Source: Salinicola endophyticus
GTDB lineage: Bacteria; Pseudomonadota; Gammaproteobacteria; Pseudomonadales; Halomonadaceae
DNA: 64,000 nt
Assembly (NCBI RefSeq): GCF_003206575.1
Contig: NZ_PZJO01000001.1
Coordinates: 150,720 to 214,719 of the forward strand
Direction of reading: 5' to 3'
The position numbers were made by a program, and so were the translations under genes. The notes under the pieces are model-generated. The model did not search any database, was not told where the DNA came from, and saw only the letters and a list, made by a program, of their open reading frames with translations. This document shows positions 39,253-50,460 of this stretch, piece after piece; the stretch's first letter is position 1, and each line of letters starts with the position of its first letter.

Positions 39253-39807
39253 CTAGCGCGGCGGCGAGGCCCCGGCCTGAAGCGGCTGGTTGAGCCGCGT
39301 GACCCGACGCACGATATCCGCCACCACGCTTTTGGGGCTGCGGCGGTCGGTGCGCACGACGAGATCGGCGGTGGCACGATAGAGCGGATCGCGCAGCGCG
39401 AAAAGGTCGCGCAGCACCTGCTCGGGGTTGGCGCTGCGCAGCAGCGGGCGGTTGCGGTCGCGCGCGGTGCGCCGGATCTGCTGCTCGACCGTGGTCGCCA
39501 GATAGATCACGGTACCGCGCTCGCGCAGGTACTGGCGATTGAGCTCGCGCATCACCGCGCCGCCGCCGGTGGCCATCACCACCTCGCTGCGCTGGGTCAG
39601 CTCGTCGATCATCGCCGTCTCGCGGTCACGGAACCCCTGCTCGCCCTCGACATCGAAAATCCACGGGATATTCGCCCCGCATCGCGCCTCGATCTGATGG
39701 TCGCTATCCAGGAATTCGCGCTGCAATTCGGCCGCCAGAAGGCGGCCGATAGTGCTTTTGCCGGCCCCCATGGGGCCGATGAGAAAAAGATTGGGAAGCG
39801 ACCGCAT
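39253..39807 (-). CDS. aroK: Shikimate kinase
   Basis: A 184-residue kinase phosphorylating shikimate with ATP. P-loop [17 protein letters not shown], shikimate-binding DSDHQIE and GFRDRE, and the second substrate loop VMATGGGAV are all intact, as is the LID region [13 protein letters not shown]. Length is typical. Its start codon overlaps the pilQ stop by one base (TGATG), indicating translational coupling in the pil-aro operon, as in E. coli and Pseudomonas relatives. Confidence 0.96.
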   Translation of the reverse strand: MRSLPNLFLIGPMGAGKSTIGRLLAAELQREFLDSDHQIEARCGANIPWIFDVEGEQGFRDRETAMIDELTQRSEVVMATGGGAVMRELNRQYLRERGTVIYLATTVEQQIRRTARDRNRPLLRSANPEQVLRDLFALRDPLYRATADLVVRTDRRSPKSVVADIVRRVTRLNQPLQAGASPPR

Positions 39808-41918
39808 CAGCGAATGGCCAGTCTGTCCTCGATGATCTTGGGCGTAATGAAGATCAGCAATTCTACCTTTTCATTGCTCTCCTGGGTATAGCGGAACAGC
39901 TGCCCGAGCACCGGGATGTCACCAAGGAAGGGCGTCTTGAACAGCGTATGCAGCTGCTCCGAGGTGAGGATACCGCCAAGCACCACGGTTTCGCCGTTGT
40001 CGACCAGCACCTGGGTCTGGATCTCGTTGGTGTCGATCGCCGGCGCGCCATCGAAGCGGGTGTTCGAGATATTGTCGTTGTTGACCCGCAGATCCATGAT
40101 GATGCGGTCATCCGGGGTGATCTGCGGGGTCACCTCCAGCGACAGCACCGCCTCCTTGAACTCGGTGGTGGTGGCGCCGCTGGAGGACGCCTCCTGATAG
40201 GGCACCTCCTGCCCCTGCTTGATCACCGCGGTGCGCTGGTTGGCGGTGATCACCTTGGGCTGGGAGATGGTCTGGCTCTTGCCCTCGCTCTCCAGCGCGC
40301 GCAGCTCCAGATCGATCAGCACATCACCGGAGAGATAGCCGAAGCTGAAAGCGCTGGCGGGTTGGGTGGCGTTGCCCAGATCGACCGCCAGGCCGCCGCC
40401 GTAGGACTGAGGATCATTGCTGGTGGAGGGCACGCTGGAGGGGTCGCCATCGGCGGCACCGCTCAGATTGAGGCGCCCCCCGGCCGGCGACGACATGCCC
40501 CAGTTGACGCCCAGCTCACGAGTGGCGCTGTCACGGGCGATGACGATACGCGCCTCGATCTGGACCTGACGCACCGGAATGTCGAGCTGATCGATGGTAC
40601 GCCGGATCGCCTCCAGTTGATCGCGGGTGTCCTGCAGGATCAGAGTGTTGGTGCGCACATCGACGGTCACCCGGCCGCGATCCGACATCAGTCCCACGCC
40701 CTCGCCGCCGCGCAGCAGTCCGGCCAGGGTGTCCGCCTTGGCGTAGCGGATCGGCACGAACTCGGTGACCAGCGGCGCCAGCTGCTGCGACTGCTCACGG
40801 CTCTCCAGAGTCTGGCGCTGCAGGCTGGCCAGCTCGCCGGCCGGCGCCACCACCATCACGTCGCCGGTACGCCGCGCCGCCAGGCCGCGGCTCTGCAACA
40901 CCAGGTCGAGCGCCTGATCCCAGGGCACGTCGACCAGATTGAGAGTGACGTTGCCCTGGACGCTATCGCTGGCGACGACATTGAGCCCGGAGACCTGAGC
41001 GATGATCGAGAGCACGTCGCGTACCGGGATGTCCTGGAAGTCGAGGGTCACCGGCTTGCCGCTGTAGCTCGGTGCCGCAGCGTCGGCACTGACGCTGGAC
41101 GTACCGCCCCCCTCCTCCTTTTGCGGCGCGAGCTCCAGACGCAGCTGGCGCCCCTGCTGGGTCACCAGCGGCTCCATCGCCCGCGTCGCGCTGATCTCGA
41201 AGCGCACGCCGTCGGCATCGCGCCTTGGCACGATGCGCGTCACCGCGGTGCCGAAGTCGCTCACGTCCAGGGTCTGGTACTGGGCATCCGGCAGCACCAC
41301 ACCGGGTAGCGTCAGGGTGATCCGGCGCCCACTCCCGGAGACCGAGGCTGCCACCCCGGGCCGGTCGAGGGTCACCAGCAGCTCACCGTGGTCGGTGTCG
41401 CTGCGGCGAAAGTCGAGCGCCGCCACCCGCGGCTGGTGGCTGGCGGCAGCGGCGGGGCGGCCCACGCCCGGTGCTTCGCGCCCGGCTTCGGCGACGAATC
41501 CCGGTGTCGCCGCCTCGGCGTTCGCCGCCGGCGCAGCCCCCAGATGCACCAGCAGACGACCCGACTGGCGCTCCAGTCGATAGTCGCTCGCCCCGTCGAG
41601 GGCGAACACCAGCCGCGTGCGCCCTTCGCCGGCCAGCACGCGCAGCGACTCGACCCCGCCACTGCCGACCGCGAAGCGACGCTTCGCCAGCGCGCTGGTG
41701 GTGTCGAGCAGATCCAGTGCCAGCCGCGGCGGCGCGGCGGTACGGTAGCCGCGCACCTCCGGCACCCCACCGGCGAAGCGTAGCTCGACGTCGAGACGTC
41801 CGGGGCCACGCTCGGTGAAGTTCACCGCCGTCAGGCTCGACCCCGCCCAGGCCGGCGCGGCCAGCCCCAGCAGCAGCCAGGCCAGCAGCCCGCTCACCCA
41901 CCTGAATCGACATGCCAT
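39807..41918 (-). CDS. pilQ: Type IV pilus secretin PilQ
   Basis: A 703-residue outer-membrane secretin through which type IV pili (or DNA during uptake) pass. A signal peptide ([15 protein letters not shown]) is followed by AMIN domains that bind peptidoglycan, an STN domain ([19 protein letters not shown]), a secretin N1 domain ([19 protein letters not shown]), and the secretin beta-barrel region with [38 protein letters not shown] and [11 protein letters not shown]. The start ATG 41918 has AGGAG eight bases upstream. Followed directly by aroK. Confidence 0.95.
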   Translation of the reverse strand: MACRFRWVSGLLAWLLLGLAAPAWAGSSLTAVNFTERGPGRLDVELRFAGGVPEVRGYRTAAPPRLALDLLDTTSALAKRRFAVGSGGVESLRVLAGEGRTRLVFALDGASDYRLERQSGRLLVHLGAAPAANAEAATPGFVAEAGREAPGVGRPAAAASHQPRVAALDFRRSDTDHGELLVTLDRPGVAASVSGSGRRITLTLPGVVLPDAQYQTLDVSDFGTAVTRIVPRRDADGVRFEISATRAMEPLVTQQGRQLRLELAPQKEEGGGTSSVSADAAAPSYSGKPVTLDFQDIPVRDVLSIIAQVSGLNVVASDSVQGNVTLNLVDVPWDQALDLVLQSRGLAARRTGDVMVVAPAGELASLQRQTLESREQSQQLAPLVTEFVPIRYAKADTLAGLLRGGEGVGLMSDRGRVTVDVRTNTLILQDTRDQLEAIRRTIDQLDIPVRQVQIEARIVIARDSATRELGVNWGMSSPAGGRLNLSGAADGDPSSVPSTSNDPQSYGGGLAVDLGNATQPASAFSFGYLSGDVLIDLELRALESEGKSQTISQPKVITANQRTAVIKQGQEVPYQEASSSGATTTEFKEAVLSLEVTPQITPDDRIIMDLRVNNDNISNTRFDGAPAIDTNEIQTQVLVDNGETVVLGGILTSEQLHTLFKTPFLGDIPVLGQLFRYTQESNEKVELLIFITPKIIEDRLAIR

Positions 41919-41998
41919 GCTCGTTCTCCTGCTGATCTGCTTGGGGCCATCGCCGCGGCGGTTGGCGCTGGTCAACTTTTCAGACAGCACCCGGGCCC

Positions 41999-42568
41999 TC
42001 ATCCCGAATTCTGCGGCGAGGCGGCGGCCTGTTCGCTGGTCGCGGCCAGGCTCAATTGGCGAGTACGCTCGCGCCACGCCCCCTGGGTGTCGCGCACGCG
42101 CTCCACCAGGCTCAGGCTGCGCCGCGTGATCTTCACGATGTGCCCCTGATCGCGTCCCAGATAGTCGCCGACGAAGACCCGGTAGAGGCGCCCGTCCGGC
42201 GCCCGGATCAGGCCCGACGGGGTCACGCCGACGCTGAGCGTGCCCACCAGTGCGAGATTCTCCAGCGCAAACGCCTCGAGCGGCTGACGCTCGCGCTGCA
42301 CCCGGGGCTCGGCCGGCGGCACCAGCGCCTCGAGAGTTTTCCCGGCGGGGGCGAAGGGGCTACGCATGGTGCTGCCGTGATAGGCCGCCACCGCATAGCG
42401 GGGCATCTCCGGCAGCGCCGCGATCTTGCCCTCCGGCTTGTGGCGCAGCGCCTGCAGCCGCTGCTCGAGCGTGTCCAGGTGGGCATCGCTGCAGCCGGCC
42501 AGCAGGGCAGCACAGGCCAGCGCCAGCCCCAGGCGTGCGTGTCCACGCCCCCGTCCACCCCACGTCAT
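41999..42568 (-). CDS. pilP: Type IV pilus lipoprotein PilP
   Basis: A 189-residue inner-membrane lipoprotein that links the PilNO complex to the PilQ secretin. Lipobox LLAGC ends the signal peptide at about residue 26; the C-terminal beta-domain has ENLALVGTLSVGVTPSGLIRAPDGRLYRVFVGDYLGRDQG read in pieces, the usual PilP pattern. The start overlaps the pilO stop by four bases. pilQ begins 80 bp after its stop. Confidence 0.92.
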   Translation of the reverse strand: MTWGGRGRGHARLGLALACAALLAGCSDAHLDTLEQRLQALRHKPEGKIAALPEMPRYAVAAYHGSTMRSPFAPAGKTLEALVPPAEPRVQRERQPLEAFALENLALVGTLSVGVTPSGLIRAPDGRLYRVFVGDYLGRDQGHIVKITRRSLSLVERVRDTQGAWRERTRQLSLAATSEQAAASPQNSG

Positions 42569-43236
42569 GAGCCGGCCCCCGTGTCGGTAGCGTCATCCGC
42601 CTCGCGATAGCGGTAGGTCTTGGCCAGCATCTTCAGGCGCAGCGTGGGTGAGTCCGCCACCGGCGCCAGCGTGAAGTCGTGCAGGGTGACGATACGCGGC
42701 ATGCTGGCGACCTCGGCCAGGAAAGCGGCGATCTGGTGATAGCCGCCACGCACCTGAATATCGAACGGCTGCTCGAAGACGAACTCGCTCGCCACCGCCG
42801 GCTGGAGCTTGATGCTGTCGATGTTCAACTGCTGTTCGCGGGCGGCATCGCTGATCGCATCCAGCAGCGCAGGCACCTCGGCGTCACTCGGCAGCTGCTC
42901 GAGCACGCGCTGCATGCGCGCCTTCAGCTCGCTCATCTGCTGGCGCATCATCGGCAGATTGACCGCCTGGTAGGAGAGCGTCTCGAAGCGCGAGAGCGCC
43001 TGTGTCTCCTGCGCCACCAGACGCGCGTGCTGGGCCCGCGGCGATGACGCCAGCAGCCACTGCATGAGCAGCAAAGCCAGCGTGAATGCCGTCAGCGCGA
43101 TCAGCGCCTGCAGGCTGGTGGGCCAGGTTCCCGCTTCCTTGAGGTCGAGCTCACGCCAGGGCAGCTCACGCAGCTGACGCGCCTGATCCTGCACCCAGCC
43201 CCGCAGACGCTCGCGGCACCGCCGAAGCGACCTCAT
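42565..43236 (-). CDS. pilO: Type IV pilus assembly protein PilO
   Basis: A 223-residue bitopic inner-membrane protein. A single helix (about residues 40-65, LIALTAFTLALLLMQWLLA) is preceded by a cytoplasmic N terminus and followed by a coiled coil and a ferredoxin-like periplasmic domain (PFDIQVRGGYHQIAAFLAEVA). It forms a heterodimer with PilN. Starts and stops overlap its neighbours by four bases on both sides. Cytoplasmic N-terminal region is a little longer than average. Confidence 0.92.
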   Translation of the reverse strand: MRSLRRCRERLRGWVQDQARQLRELPWRELDLKEAGTWPTSLQALIALTAFTLALLLMQWLLASSPRAQHARLVAQETQALSRFETLSYQAVNLPMMRQQMSELKARMQRVLEQLPSDAEVPALLDAISDAAREQQLNIDSIKLQPAVASEFVFEQPFDIQVRGGYHQIAAFLAEVASMPRIVTLHDFTLAPVADSPTLRLKMLAKTYRYREADDATDTGAGS

Positions 43237-43811
43237 GGCGTCGACTCCGCGGGTTCGCCGGAGGCATCCACCGCCGGCTGCTCCTCGACGCTCATCTGGA
43301 AGCGCCGCGGTGCATCGGCACCGTTGCCGGCGCTGACATCGGAGAGCAGCGGTACGCCCAGCGCCGGGCTCGCCGCGAGACGCCGCATCTGCTCGGAGAC
43401 CTGGCGGTTGGAGGCGGCCACACCGTCGAGCTCGAGCGTATGGTCGTGGCGCACCAGCTGGGTGTAGTGGACGCCATCGACCAGGGTGGCGGTGAGCTGA
43501 TCGAACACCTCGACGGTGAGCGGCCGGCTCGCCTGCAGCGTGCCGATCAGGTCGATCTGCTCGAGCATGCGCTCGCGCAGGTGGCGAAAGTCGCGCACCG
43601 ACTCGATGTCCCGGGTCAACTGCTGGGTATGGCGCTCGATCATCCCCAGCCGAGCCTGCTCCGCACGCACCAGCGCCTGCTCGTGCAGGTCGATCAGCCA
43701 GCCGGCGAGCAGCCCCAGCAGCAGCGCCAGCAGCACGCCCCGCTGAAAGCGCCGGGTGCGCTGCTGGCGCTGGCGCTCACGCCATGGCAGCAGATTGATC
43801 TCGACACTCAT
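43233..43811 (-). CDS. pilN: Type IV pilus assembly protein PilN
   Basis: A 192-residue inner-membrane protein. The extreme N terminus MSVEINLLPWRERQRQQR contains the INLLPWR motif that docks into PilM; a membrane helix follows (VLLALLLGLLAGWLIDL) and then a coiled coil and a periplasmic domain. A Pro/Glu-rich tail ends the protein. Overlaps pilM and pilO by four bases each. Confidence 0.94.
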   Translation of the reverse strand: MSVEINLLPWRERQRQQRTRRFQRGVLLALLLGLLAGWLIDLHEQALVRAEQARLGMIERHTQQLTRDIESVRDFRHLRERMLEQIDLIGTLQASRPLTVEVFDQLTATLVDGVHYTQLVRHDHTLELDGVAASNRQVSEQMRRLAASPALGVPLLSDVSAGNGADAPRRFQMSVEEQPAVDASGEPAESTP

Positions 43812-44866
43812 GCACGCACCCGCATGGCCAGGCCGCAGGCGGTGAGCATTGCCGGCGCATCGGCGGCCAGGGCATCGACATCGAGGCGCGGATGCACGCG
43901 CATGCCGCCGAACGGGTTGGCCAGCGTCGCCTCCAGCCCGCTCTGGGCGCGCAGCCGATCGACGAAGCCCGGCAGCACGCAGGAACCGCCGGCGAGCACC
44001 AGTTGGCGGATCTCCTGCTGGCCGGCGGCGGTATAGTAGAGCTGCAGCGAACGCCCGATGTGCTGGATCAGGGTATCGATGAAGGGGGTCAGCACCTGCT
44101 GGCGATAGTCATCCGGAAGGCCCCCGCGCTTCTTGGCCCGCCCCGCCTCCTCGAAGCTGATGCGGTAGCGGCGACTGATGGCGTCGGTGAGTTGGCGCCC
44201 GCCGCACAGGTTGTCGCGGCTGTAGACGATGCGGCCGCCCTTGAGCACATGGAAGGCGCACAGGTTGGCGCCGATATCGACCAGCGCCACGGCGTCGGCG
44301 CCGGGCGTGTCGAACTGGCTCGCCATATCGCCCCACATGCGCTCCAGTGCGAACCCCTCGACATCCACCGCCACCGCTTCGAGACCCGCCTCGGACAAGG
44401 TCGCGGTGAGCAGTTCGATATCCTGCACCCGACAGGCCACCAGCATCACCTCCTGCTGGTCGTCGTAGCGCCGATGGCGTCCCAGTCGCTGGAAGTCGAA
44501 GGCGACCTCGTTGAGCGGAAAGGGGACGTACTTCTCCGACTCCATCTGGATGCGCGCCTCGATATCCTCGTCGCTGAGCGAGGCGGGCAGCGTCAGCTTG
44601 CGCGTGATCGCCGCCGAGTTGGGCACCGCCACCACCGCCCGGCGCGACTTGAGCCGGCCGTGCTCGACCGCCCGCTTGAGGGTATCGACGACCTCGCGCT
44701 GATCGCGGATACGCCGCTCCACCACCGCCCCCTCGCGTAGCGGGCGCACGGCATAGCTATCGATGCGCAGGCGCCCGGCGTGGCGTTCCAGCTCGAGCAG
44801 CTTGACCGTGGCGGAGGTGATATCGACCCCGACCAGACCTCTCTGGGATCGTTTCAGGCGTAACAC
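43808..44866 (-). CDS. pilM: Type IV pilus assembly protein PilM
   Basis: A 352-residue actin-like cytoplasmic ATPase-fold protein that connects the pilus motor to PilNO. It shows LVGVDITSATVKLLEL (phosphate-1 region), MLVACRVQDIELL, ALVDIGANLCAFHVL (phosphate-2) and LVLAGGSCVLPGF (adenosine region). The start codon is GTG at 44866 with weak ribosome-binding context. First gene of pilMNOPQ, divergent from mrcA. Confidence 0.94.
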   Translation of the reverse strand: MLRLKRSQRGLVGVDITSATVKLLELERHAGRLRIDSYAVRPLREGAVVERRIRDQREVVDTLKRAVEHGRLKSRRAVVAVPNSAAITRKLTLPASLSDEDIEARIQMESEKYVPFPLNEVAFDFQRLGRHRRYDDQQEVMLVACRVQDIELLTATLSEAGLEAVAVDVEGFALERMWGDMASQFDTPGADAVALVDIGANLCAFHVLKGGRIVYSRDNLCGGRQLTDAISRRYRISFEEAGRAKKRGGLPDDYRQQVLTPFIDTLIQHIGRSLQLYYTAAGQQEIRQLVLAGGSCVLPGFVDRLRAQSGLEATLANPFGGMRVHPRLDVDALAADAPAMLTACGLAMRVRA

Positions 44867-45064
44867 TTCAGGGACCTTTTCGGGCGCAACACTGTCCTAC
44901 CTCGCCATGAAACCCATTAGCGGGACGCGAAAATGGGGGACGCGATCATCCTAATCCCGTTTAACGGCGGGCCGGCGGCCGACTTGAGACATTTCGTTAC
45001 ACAGATTGCGCGCTGCTTGCAGGAACAGAGGGGGTGGAAACTGGCCCCGATTCGGTCGCGTCCA

Positions 45065-45070
45065 TATAAT
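45065..45070 (+). promoter_or_regulatory. Consensus -10 element upstream of mrcA
   Basis: A perfect TATAAT occurs at 45065-45070, about 87 bp before the mrcA start in the 290-bp divergent region with pilM. The -35 position (TGGCCC or similar, 17 bp upstream) is poor, so the promoter is plausible but not certain. Confidence 0.5.
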
Positions 45071-45156
45071 GCCCGCTGGTTCGACATCCTCAAGGCCAGG
45101 GATGGCTGACGCGCGACCGGCCGCACCGACCTCCGTCAAGGAATTGCACTCTGCCC

Positions 45157-47679
45157 ATGAAGCTCTTTACCCGCCTACTGTCCACGGCCTTCTGGCTGCT
45201 GCTCTCGCTCGGTGCCGGCGCCCTGCTGGCAGTGGTCGGTGCCGCGCTCTACTTCGCCCCGGGCCTGCCGGATGTCCACCAGCTGCAGAACTACGAACTG
45301 CAGACACCGCTGCGCATCTATACCGAGGATGGCAAGCTGATCGGCGAGTACGGCGAGGAGCGCCGTATGCCGGTGAGCTTCGACCAGATTCCCAAGCCGC
45401 TGATCGACGCCCTGCTGGCGGCCGAGGATGCCAGCTTCTTCACCCACCCCGGGGTCGATCCCAAGGGGCTGGCGCGCGCCGCCCTGGAGCTCGCCTCCAG
45501 CGGCGGCATCCAGTCCGGGGGCAGCACCATCACCATGCAGGTGGCGCGTAACTATCTGCTGACGCTCGATCAGACCTTCACCCGCAAGATTCGCGAGATC
45601 CTGCTGGCGCTGCAGATGGAGCAGATCCTGAGCAAGGACGACATCCTCGAGCTCTACGTCAACAAGATCTATCTGGGCAACCGCTCCTACGGCGTCGCCG
45701 CCGCCGCCAACACCTACTACGGCAAGCCTCTGAACGAGCTGACCCTGCCGCAGTACGCGATGATCGCCGGCCTGCCCAAGGCGCCCTCCAGCTTCAACCC
45801 GCTGGCCAACCCGGAGCGCGCGCTGATCCGCCGCAACTGGATCCTCTACCGCATGCGCGATCTCGGCTATATCGATCAAGCCGCCTACGACAAGGCGGTC
45901 AAGGCGCCGATCACCGCCAGCCGGCACATCGCCCAGACCGAGGTCGACGCCCCCTACGTCGCCGAGATGGCGCGCAGCTATGCGGTCGAGCGCTTCGGCG
46001 ACAAGGCCTATACCGACAACATCCGCATCACCACCACCCTCGACAGCCGGCTGCAGACCGACGCCCGCGACGCCCTGGTACAAGGGCTGATCGACTACGA
46101 CACCCGCCACGGCTGGCGCGGGCCGGAGGAGAAGGACGTCCCGCCGAGTCTGGTCGAGGCCCAGGACCGCACCGAACGCAAGGGCCTGGAGGAGGAGCTG
46201 TCGGAGTCCCCCGAGGTGATCCAGACCGCGCGCCAGGCGGCCCAGAGCAGCCAGGCCACGATCCAGGGCGTCGAGGGTGACGTCAGCAACTGGCTCAAGG
46301 TCCTCGAGCGCACGCCGGCCTATGGCCCGCTGCAGCCGGCCATCGTGGTCTCCACCGAAGGCAAGCAGATGCGCGTGCTCGATGCCGACGGCAAGGTGAT
46401 CACCCTCGATTGGGATGGCCTCAAGTGGGCGCGGGAGTACCACAGTGCCAAGTGGCGCGGCGGCGTGCCAGCCAATGCCGCGGCGATCGCCAGCCGCGGG
46501 GATCTGGTGCGTATCCTGCGCGATGGCGATCACTGGCGTCTGGGCCAGCGCCCGGGCGCCGAGGGCGCGATCGTGGTGCTCGACCCCAAGACCGGCGCGA
46601 TCGAGGCACTCCAGGGCGGTTTCAGCTTCTCCGCCAGCAAGTTCAACCGCGCCATCCAGGCCCAGCGCCAGGTCGGCTCCAACTTCAAGCCGTTCGTCTA
46701 TCTGGCCGCGCTGGAAGAGGGCGGCATGACCGCGGCGACCATCATCAACGATGCCCCCATCGTGATGGAGCAGTTCGGCGCCGACGACTGGCGCCCAGAG
46801 AACGCCGAGCAGCGCTTCCTCGGCCCCACCCGGCTGCGCGTGGGCCTCTATACCTCGCGCAACCTGGTGACGATTCGCGTGCTGCAGTCGCTGGGGCTCG
46901 ACAATGCGCTCAACTTCCTCGAGCGCTTCGGCTTCTCCCGCGACCGCCTGCCCCACGGCCTGTCGCTGGCGCTGGGTAGCGCCTCGCTGACGCCGCTGGA
47001 GATCGCCAACGCCTACGCGGTCCTGGCCAACGGCGGCTTCCAGGTGTCGCCCTGGTACATCGACAAGATCACCCAGGGCAGCCACAACACCGTGGTCGAG
47101 GAGGCCAACCCGCTGGTCGCCTGCCGCGACTGCGCCGCCGATGCCACCCAGACCGAGGTCGACGGCGAGCCGCGCCGCATCGCACCCCGGGTGGTCGAGC
47201 CGGATGCGCTCTATATCCTGCGCAGCATCCTGCGCGACGTGATCGAGAAAGGCACCGGACGCGGCGCCCTGTCACTCAACCGCGCCGACATCGTGGGCAA
47301 GACCGGCACCACCAACGATCAGCGTGACGCCTGGTTCTCCGGCTTCAACAACTCGCTGGTGACCACCGTCTGGGTGGGCAAGGATGACAACTCGACCACC
47401 GCCGAGTATGGCGCCCAGGCCGCGCTGCCGATCTGGAAAGCGTTCATGGGCCCGGCGCTCAAGGGCACGCCGCAGGTGATTCCCGAAGCACCGGCGGACA
47501 TCGTCACCGTGCGCATCGACCCCGACACTGGCAAGCGCCTGCACGACGACCAGCCCGGCGGCATCAACGAGATCTTCCGCAAGCAGAACGTGCCCGACTA
47601 CCAGCCCCGCGGCATCAAGCCGGAGCTGGAAGACCAGAGTGGCTCCCAGGGCACCGGCACCTATGAGGCGATCTTCTGA
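45157..47679 (+). CDS. mrcA: Penicillin-binding protein 1A
   Basis: An 840-residue class A bifunctional peptidoglycan synthase. After an N-terminal membrane anchor (LLSLGAGALLAVVGAALYF), the glycosyltransferase domain shows LLAAEDASFFTHPGVDPKG (catalytic Glu), GGSTITMQVARNYLL and KIREILLALQMEQ. An OB-like insert follows, then the transpeptidase domain with the active-site Ser in VGSNFKPFVY (SxxK), SRN in YTSRNLVTIRVL, and KTGTTND. It polymerises and cross-links glycan strands in the periplasm. Divergent from pilM, the usual arrangement in pseudomonads. Confidence 0.97.
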   Translation: MKLFTRLLSTAFWLLLSLGAGALLAVVGAALYFAPGLPDVHQLQNYELQTPLRIYTEDGKLIGEYGEERRMPVSFDQIPKPLIDALLAAEDASFFTHPGVDPKGLARAALELASSGGIQSGGSTITMQVARNYLLTLDQTFTRKIREILLALQMEQILSKDDILELYVNKIYLGNRSYGVAAAANTYYGKPLNELTLPQYAMIAGLPKAPSSFNPLANPERALIRRNWILYRMRDLGYIDQAAYDKAVKAPITASRHIAQTEVDAPYVAEMARSYAVERFGDKAYTDNIRITTTLDSRLQTDARDALVQGLIDYDTRHGWRGPEEKDVPPSLVEAQDRTERKGLEEELSESPEVIQTARQAAQSSQATIQGVEGDVSNWLKVLERTPAYGPLQPAIVVSTEGKQMRVLDADGKVITLDWDGLKWAREYHSAKWRGGVPANAAAIASRGDLVRILRDGDHWRLGQRPGAEGAIVVLDPKTGAIEALQGGFSFSASKFNRAIQAQRQVGSNFKPFVYLAALEEGGMTAATIINDAPIVMEQFGADDWRPENAEQRFLGPTRLRVGLYTSRNLVTIRVLQSLGLDNALNFLERFGFSRDRLPHGLSLALGSASLTPLEIANAYAVLANGGFQVSPWYIDKITQGSHNTVVEEANPLVACRDCAADATQTEVDGEPRRIAPRVVEPDALYILRSILRDVIEKGTGRGALSLNRADIVGKTGTTNDQRDAWFSGFNNSLVTTVWVGKDDNSTTAEYGAQAALPIWKAFMGPALKGTPQVIPEAPADIVTVRIDPDTGKRLHDDQPGGINEIFRKQNVPDYQPRGIKPELEDQSGSQGTGTYEAIF

Positions 47680-47807
47680 AGCGCCTCGGGCGGCGCTCCC
47701 GCCGCCCCGCCGTCTGCCCCGCCACGCTCGCCGTGGCGGCCCTCGGGCCGGGACCGGGGTTCCGTTCCGGCGCCATCGTTCGTCGCCCCCACGCGGAGAG
47801 AGATGCC

Positions 47808-48560
47808 ATGCCCTTGCCCCGCTGCCGCTGGCTGCTGCTCGCCACCTGCCTGCTGGCCTCGAGCGCACCCGCCGATCTGTTCTACGCGCCGCCGGCACCC
47901 GACGACGACACGCCCAACTTCAGCGGTAGTGCGGAACTCGGCTATACCCGCCTGACCGGCAACAGCAACACCCAGACGCTGCTGGCCAAGGGGCGCCTGA
48001 CCTGGCTGACCGGGCGTTTCACCCACACCTTCCGCGCCGAAACGCGCAGCGTGCAGGACAACGAGAACACCACCAGCGAGCAGTATCTGGTTGCCGGACG
48101 CGAGCGCTACGAGCTGAGCGACGACAACTATCTGTTCGGCTTCGCCCGCTGGGAACGCGACCGCTTCAGCGGCTACGACTGGCAGTTCACCACCATCGGC
48201 GGCTACGGACGTCAACTGCTCAACGGCCCCACCCACACCCTCTCCGCCGAAGTCGGCCCCGGCTATCGCCACGACGACTACGCCGACAAGAGCAAGGGCA
48301 GCGACGACCTGCCGCTGGCCTACTCGGCACTCGACTACACCTACAACTTCAGCGAGGACATCTCCTTCGATCAGGAGATGTCGGTGGAAGCGACCCATAT
48401 CAGCGTGACCACGCGTTCGCTTTCGACCATCACCTCGCAGCTCAACTCGCACCTGGCGCTGCGTGTCGCTTACGACGTCAAGAGCAACACCCATCCACCG
48501 CCGGATGCCGACGCCCGCACCGACACCACCACCTCGGTCTCGCTGCTGTATAGCTGGTGA
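47808..48560 (+). CDS. DUF481 family outer-membrane protein (YdiY-like)
   Basis: A 250-residue predicted beta-barrel protein of the DUF481 (salt-induced outer membrane protein) family. A signal peptide (LLLATCLLASSAPA) is followed by alternating amphipathic strands: GSAELGYTRLTGNSNTQTL, HTFRAETRSVQDNENTTS, YELSDDNYLFGFARWERDRFSGYDWQF (in pieces), HTLSAEVGPGYRHDDY and a C-terminal aromatic residue (SLLYSW) as needed for BAM insertion. Function is not established; the E. coli relative is acid-induced. Start at 47808 has GGAGAG seven bases upstream. Its end lies in a 15-bp tandem repeat. Lies between mrcA and maeB. Confidence 0.88.
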   Translation: MPLPRCRWLLLATCLLASSAPADLFYAPPAPDDDTPNFSGSAELGYTRLTGNSNTQTLLAKGRLTWLTGRFTHTFRAETRSVQDNENTTSEQYLVAGRERYELSDDNYLFGFARWERDRFSGYDWQFTTIGGYGRQLLNGPTHTLSAEVGPGYRHDDYADKSKGSDDLPLAYSALDYTYNFSEDISFDQEMSVEATHISVTTRSLSTITSQLNSHLALRVAYDVKSNTHPPPDADARTDTTTSVSLLYSW

Positions 48561-48578
48561 GTGTATGGCTGGTGAGCA
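48549..48578. repeat. Two tandem 15-bp repeats spanning the DUF481 gene stop codon
   Basis: TATAGCTGGTGAGTG (48549-48563) and TATGGCTGGTGAGCA (48564-48578), 12/15 identical. The first contains Ser-Trp-stop; the second supplies an in-frame second TGA 15 bp downstream (48573-48575). Confidence 0.8.
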
Positions 48579-48649
48579 CGGCGGACGCCGCAACCACACC
48601 ACGCTGACATACCCGGCGACCGCCGGTTCTCACGGATACCCCAAACGCA

Positions 48650-48673
48650 ACTGCCGCCCCGAAGGGCGGCAGT
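48650..48673 (-). terminator. Terminator after the malic enzyme gene
   Basis: Perfect 10-bp inverted repeat ACTGCCGCCC (48650-48659) and GGGCGGCAGT (48664-48673) with a CGAA loop (TTCG on the minus strand). On the minus strand it is followed by TGCGTTTGGGG, moderately T-rich. It lies between the convergent DUF481 and malic enzyme genes. Confidence 0.75.
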
Positions 48674-48712
48674 CGTGTCATTCAGAACGCCACGGCGATC
48701 GCGCTCAATCGC

Positions 48713-49981
<1,269 letters not shown>

Positions 49982-50430
49982 GGGCTTTTTCTCGTCTTCA
50001 GATCATTGGGTGGCGCCAGACTAACGGAAAACCCCGCCCCGGACAACGCGGACACGTTGATGGAGCTTGGCGACCATTGAGTAGCTTTTTGCCTCATATC
50101 GCAGCCATTTGCTGCAACTTATACCTGAGCGACCAACCATAGAGCATCCCTTATTACAACGTGTACACGCTATCCGCTTGCCATGCAGGAGAGTCGACTC
50201 CGGGAAGGACGCGGTCCCAGCTGGGGGAAGAAAGATAAGAAACAGAAAGAAGAGAAGAGGAAAAAGCGCGCGTGGCACCTGAAGAGACGCGGGCGCGATA
50301 GTGCAGTAGAAACTCTGATGACCGGCACCGTGACGCCAGGATCAGGATCGGCACGGCGGCAGCGGAGACGGCGAGCGGTCGGCTCAGAGCGGCCAGAGGG
50401 ATGAAGTCAAGGTTCGCGAGAGCCAGAACG

Positions 50431-50460
50431 ACAATGCCCCGGCCAGGGCCGGGGCATTGT
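50431..50460 (-). terminator. Hairpin after rpmE
   Basis: Near-perfect 14-bp inverted repeat ACAATGCCCCGGCC (50431-50444) and GGCCGGGGCATTGT (50447-50460). On the minus strand it is followed by CGTTCTGG, on the plus strand by TTTCGG, so it is a plausible terminator for rpmE. Confidence 0.75.

Noticed and set aside
50183-50404. A 73-residue plus-strand frame over the purine tract
   Set aside because: Almost entirely Lys/Arg/Glu because of the purine-only DNA; no start signal.
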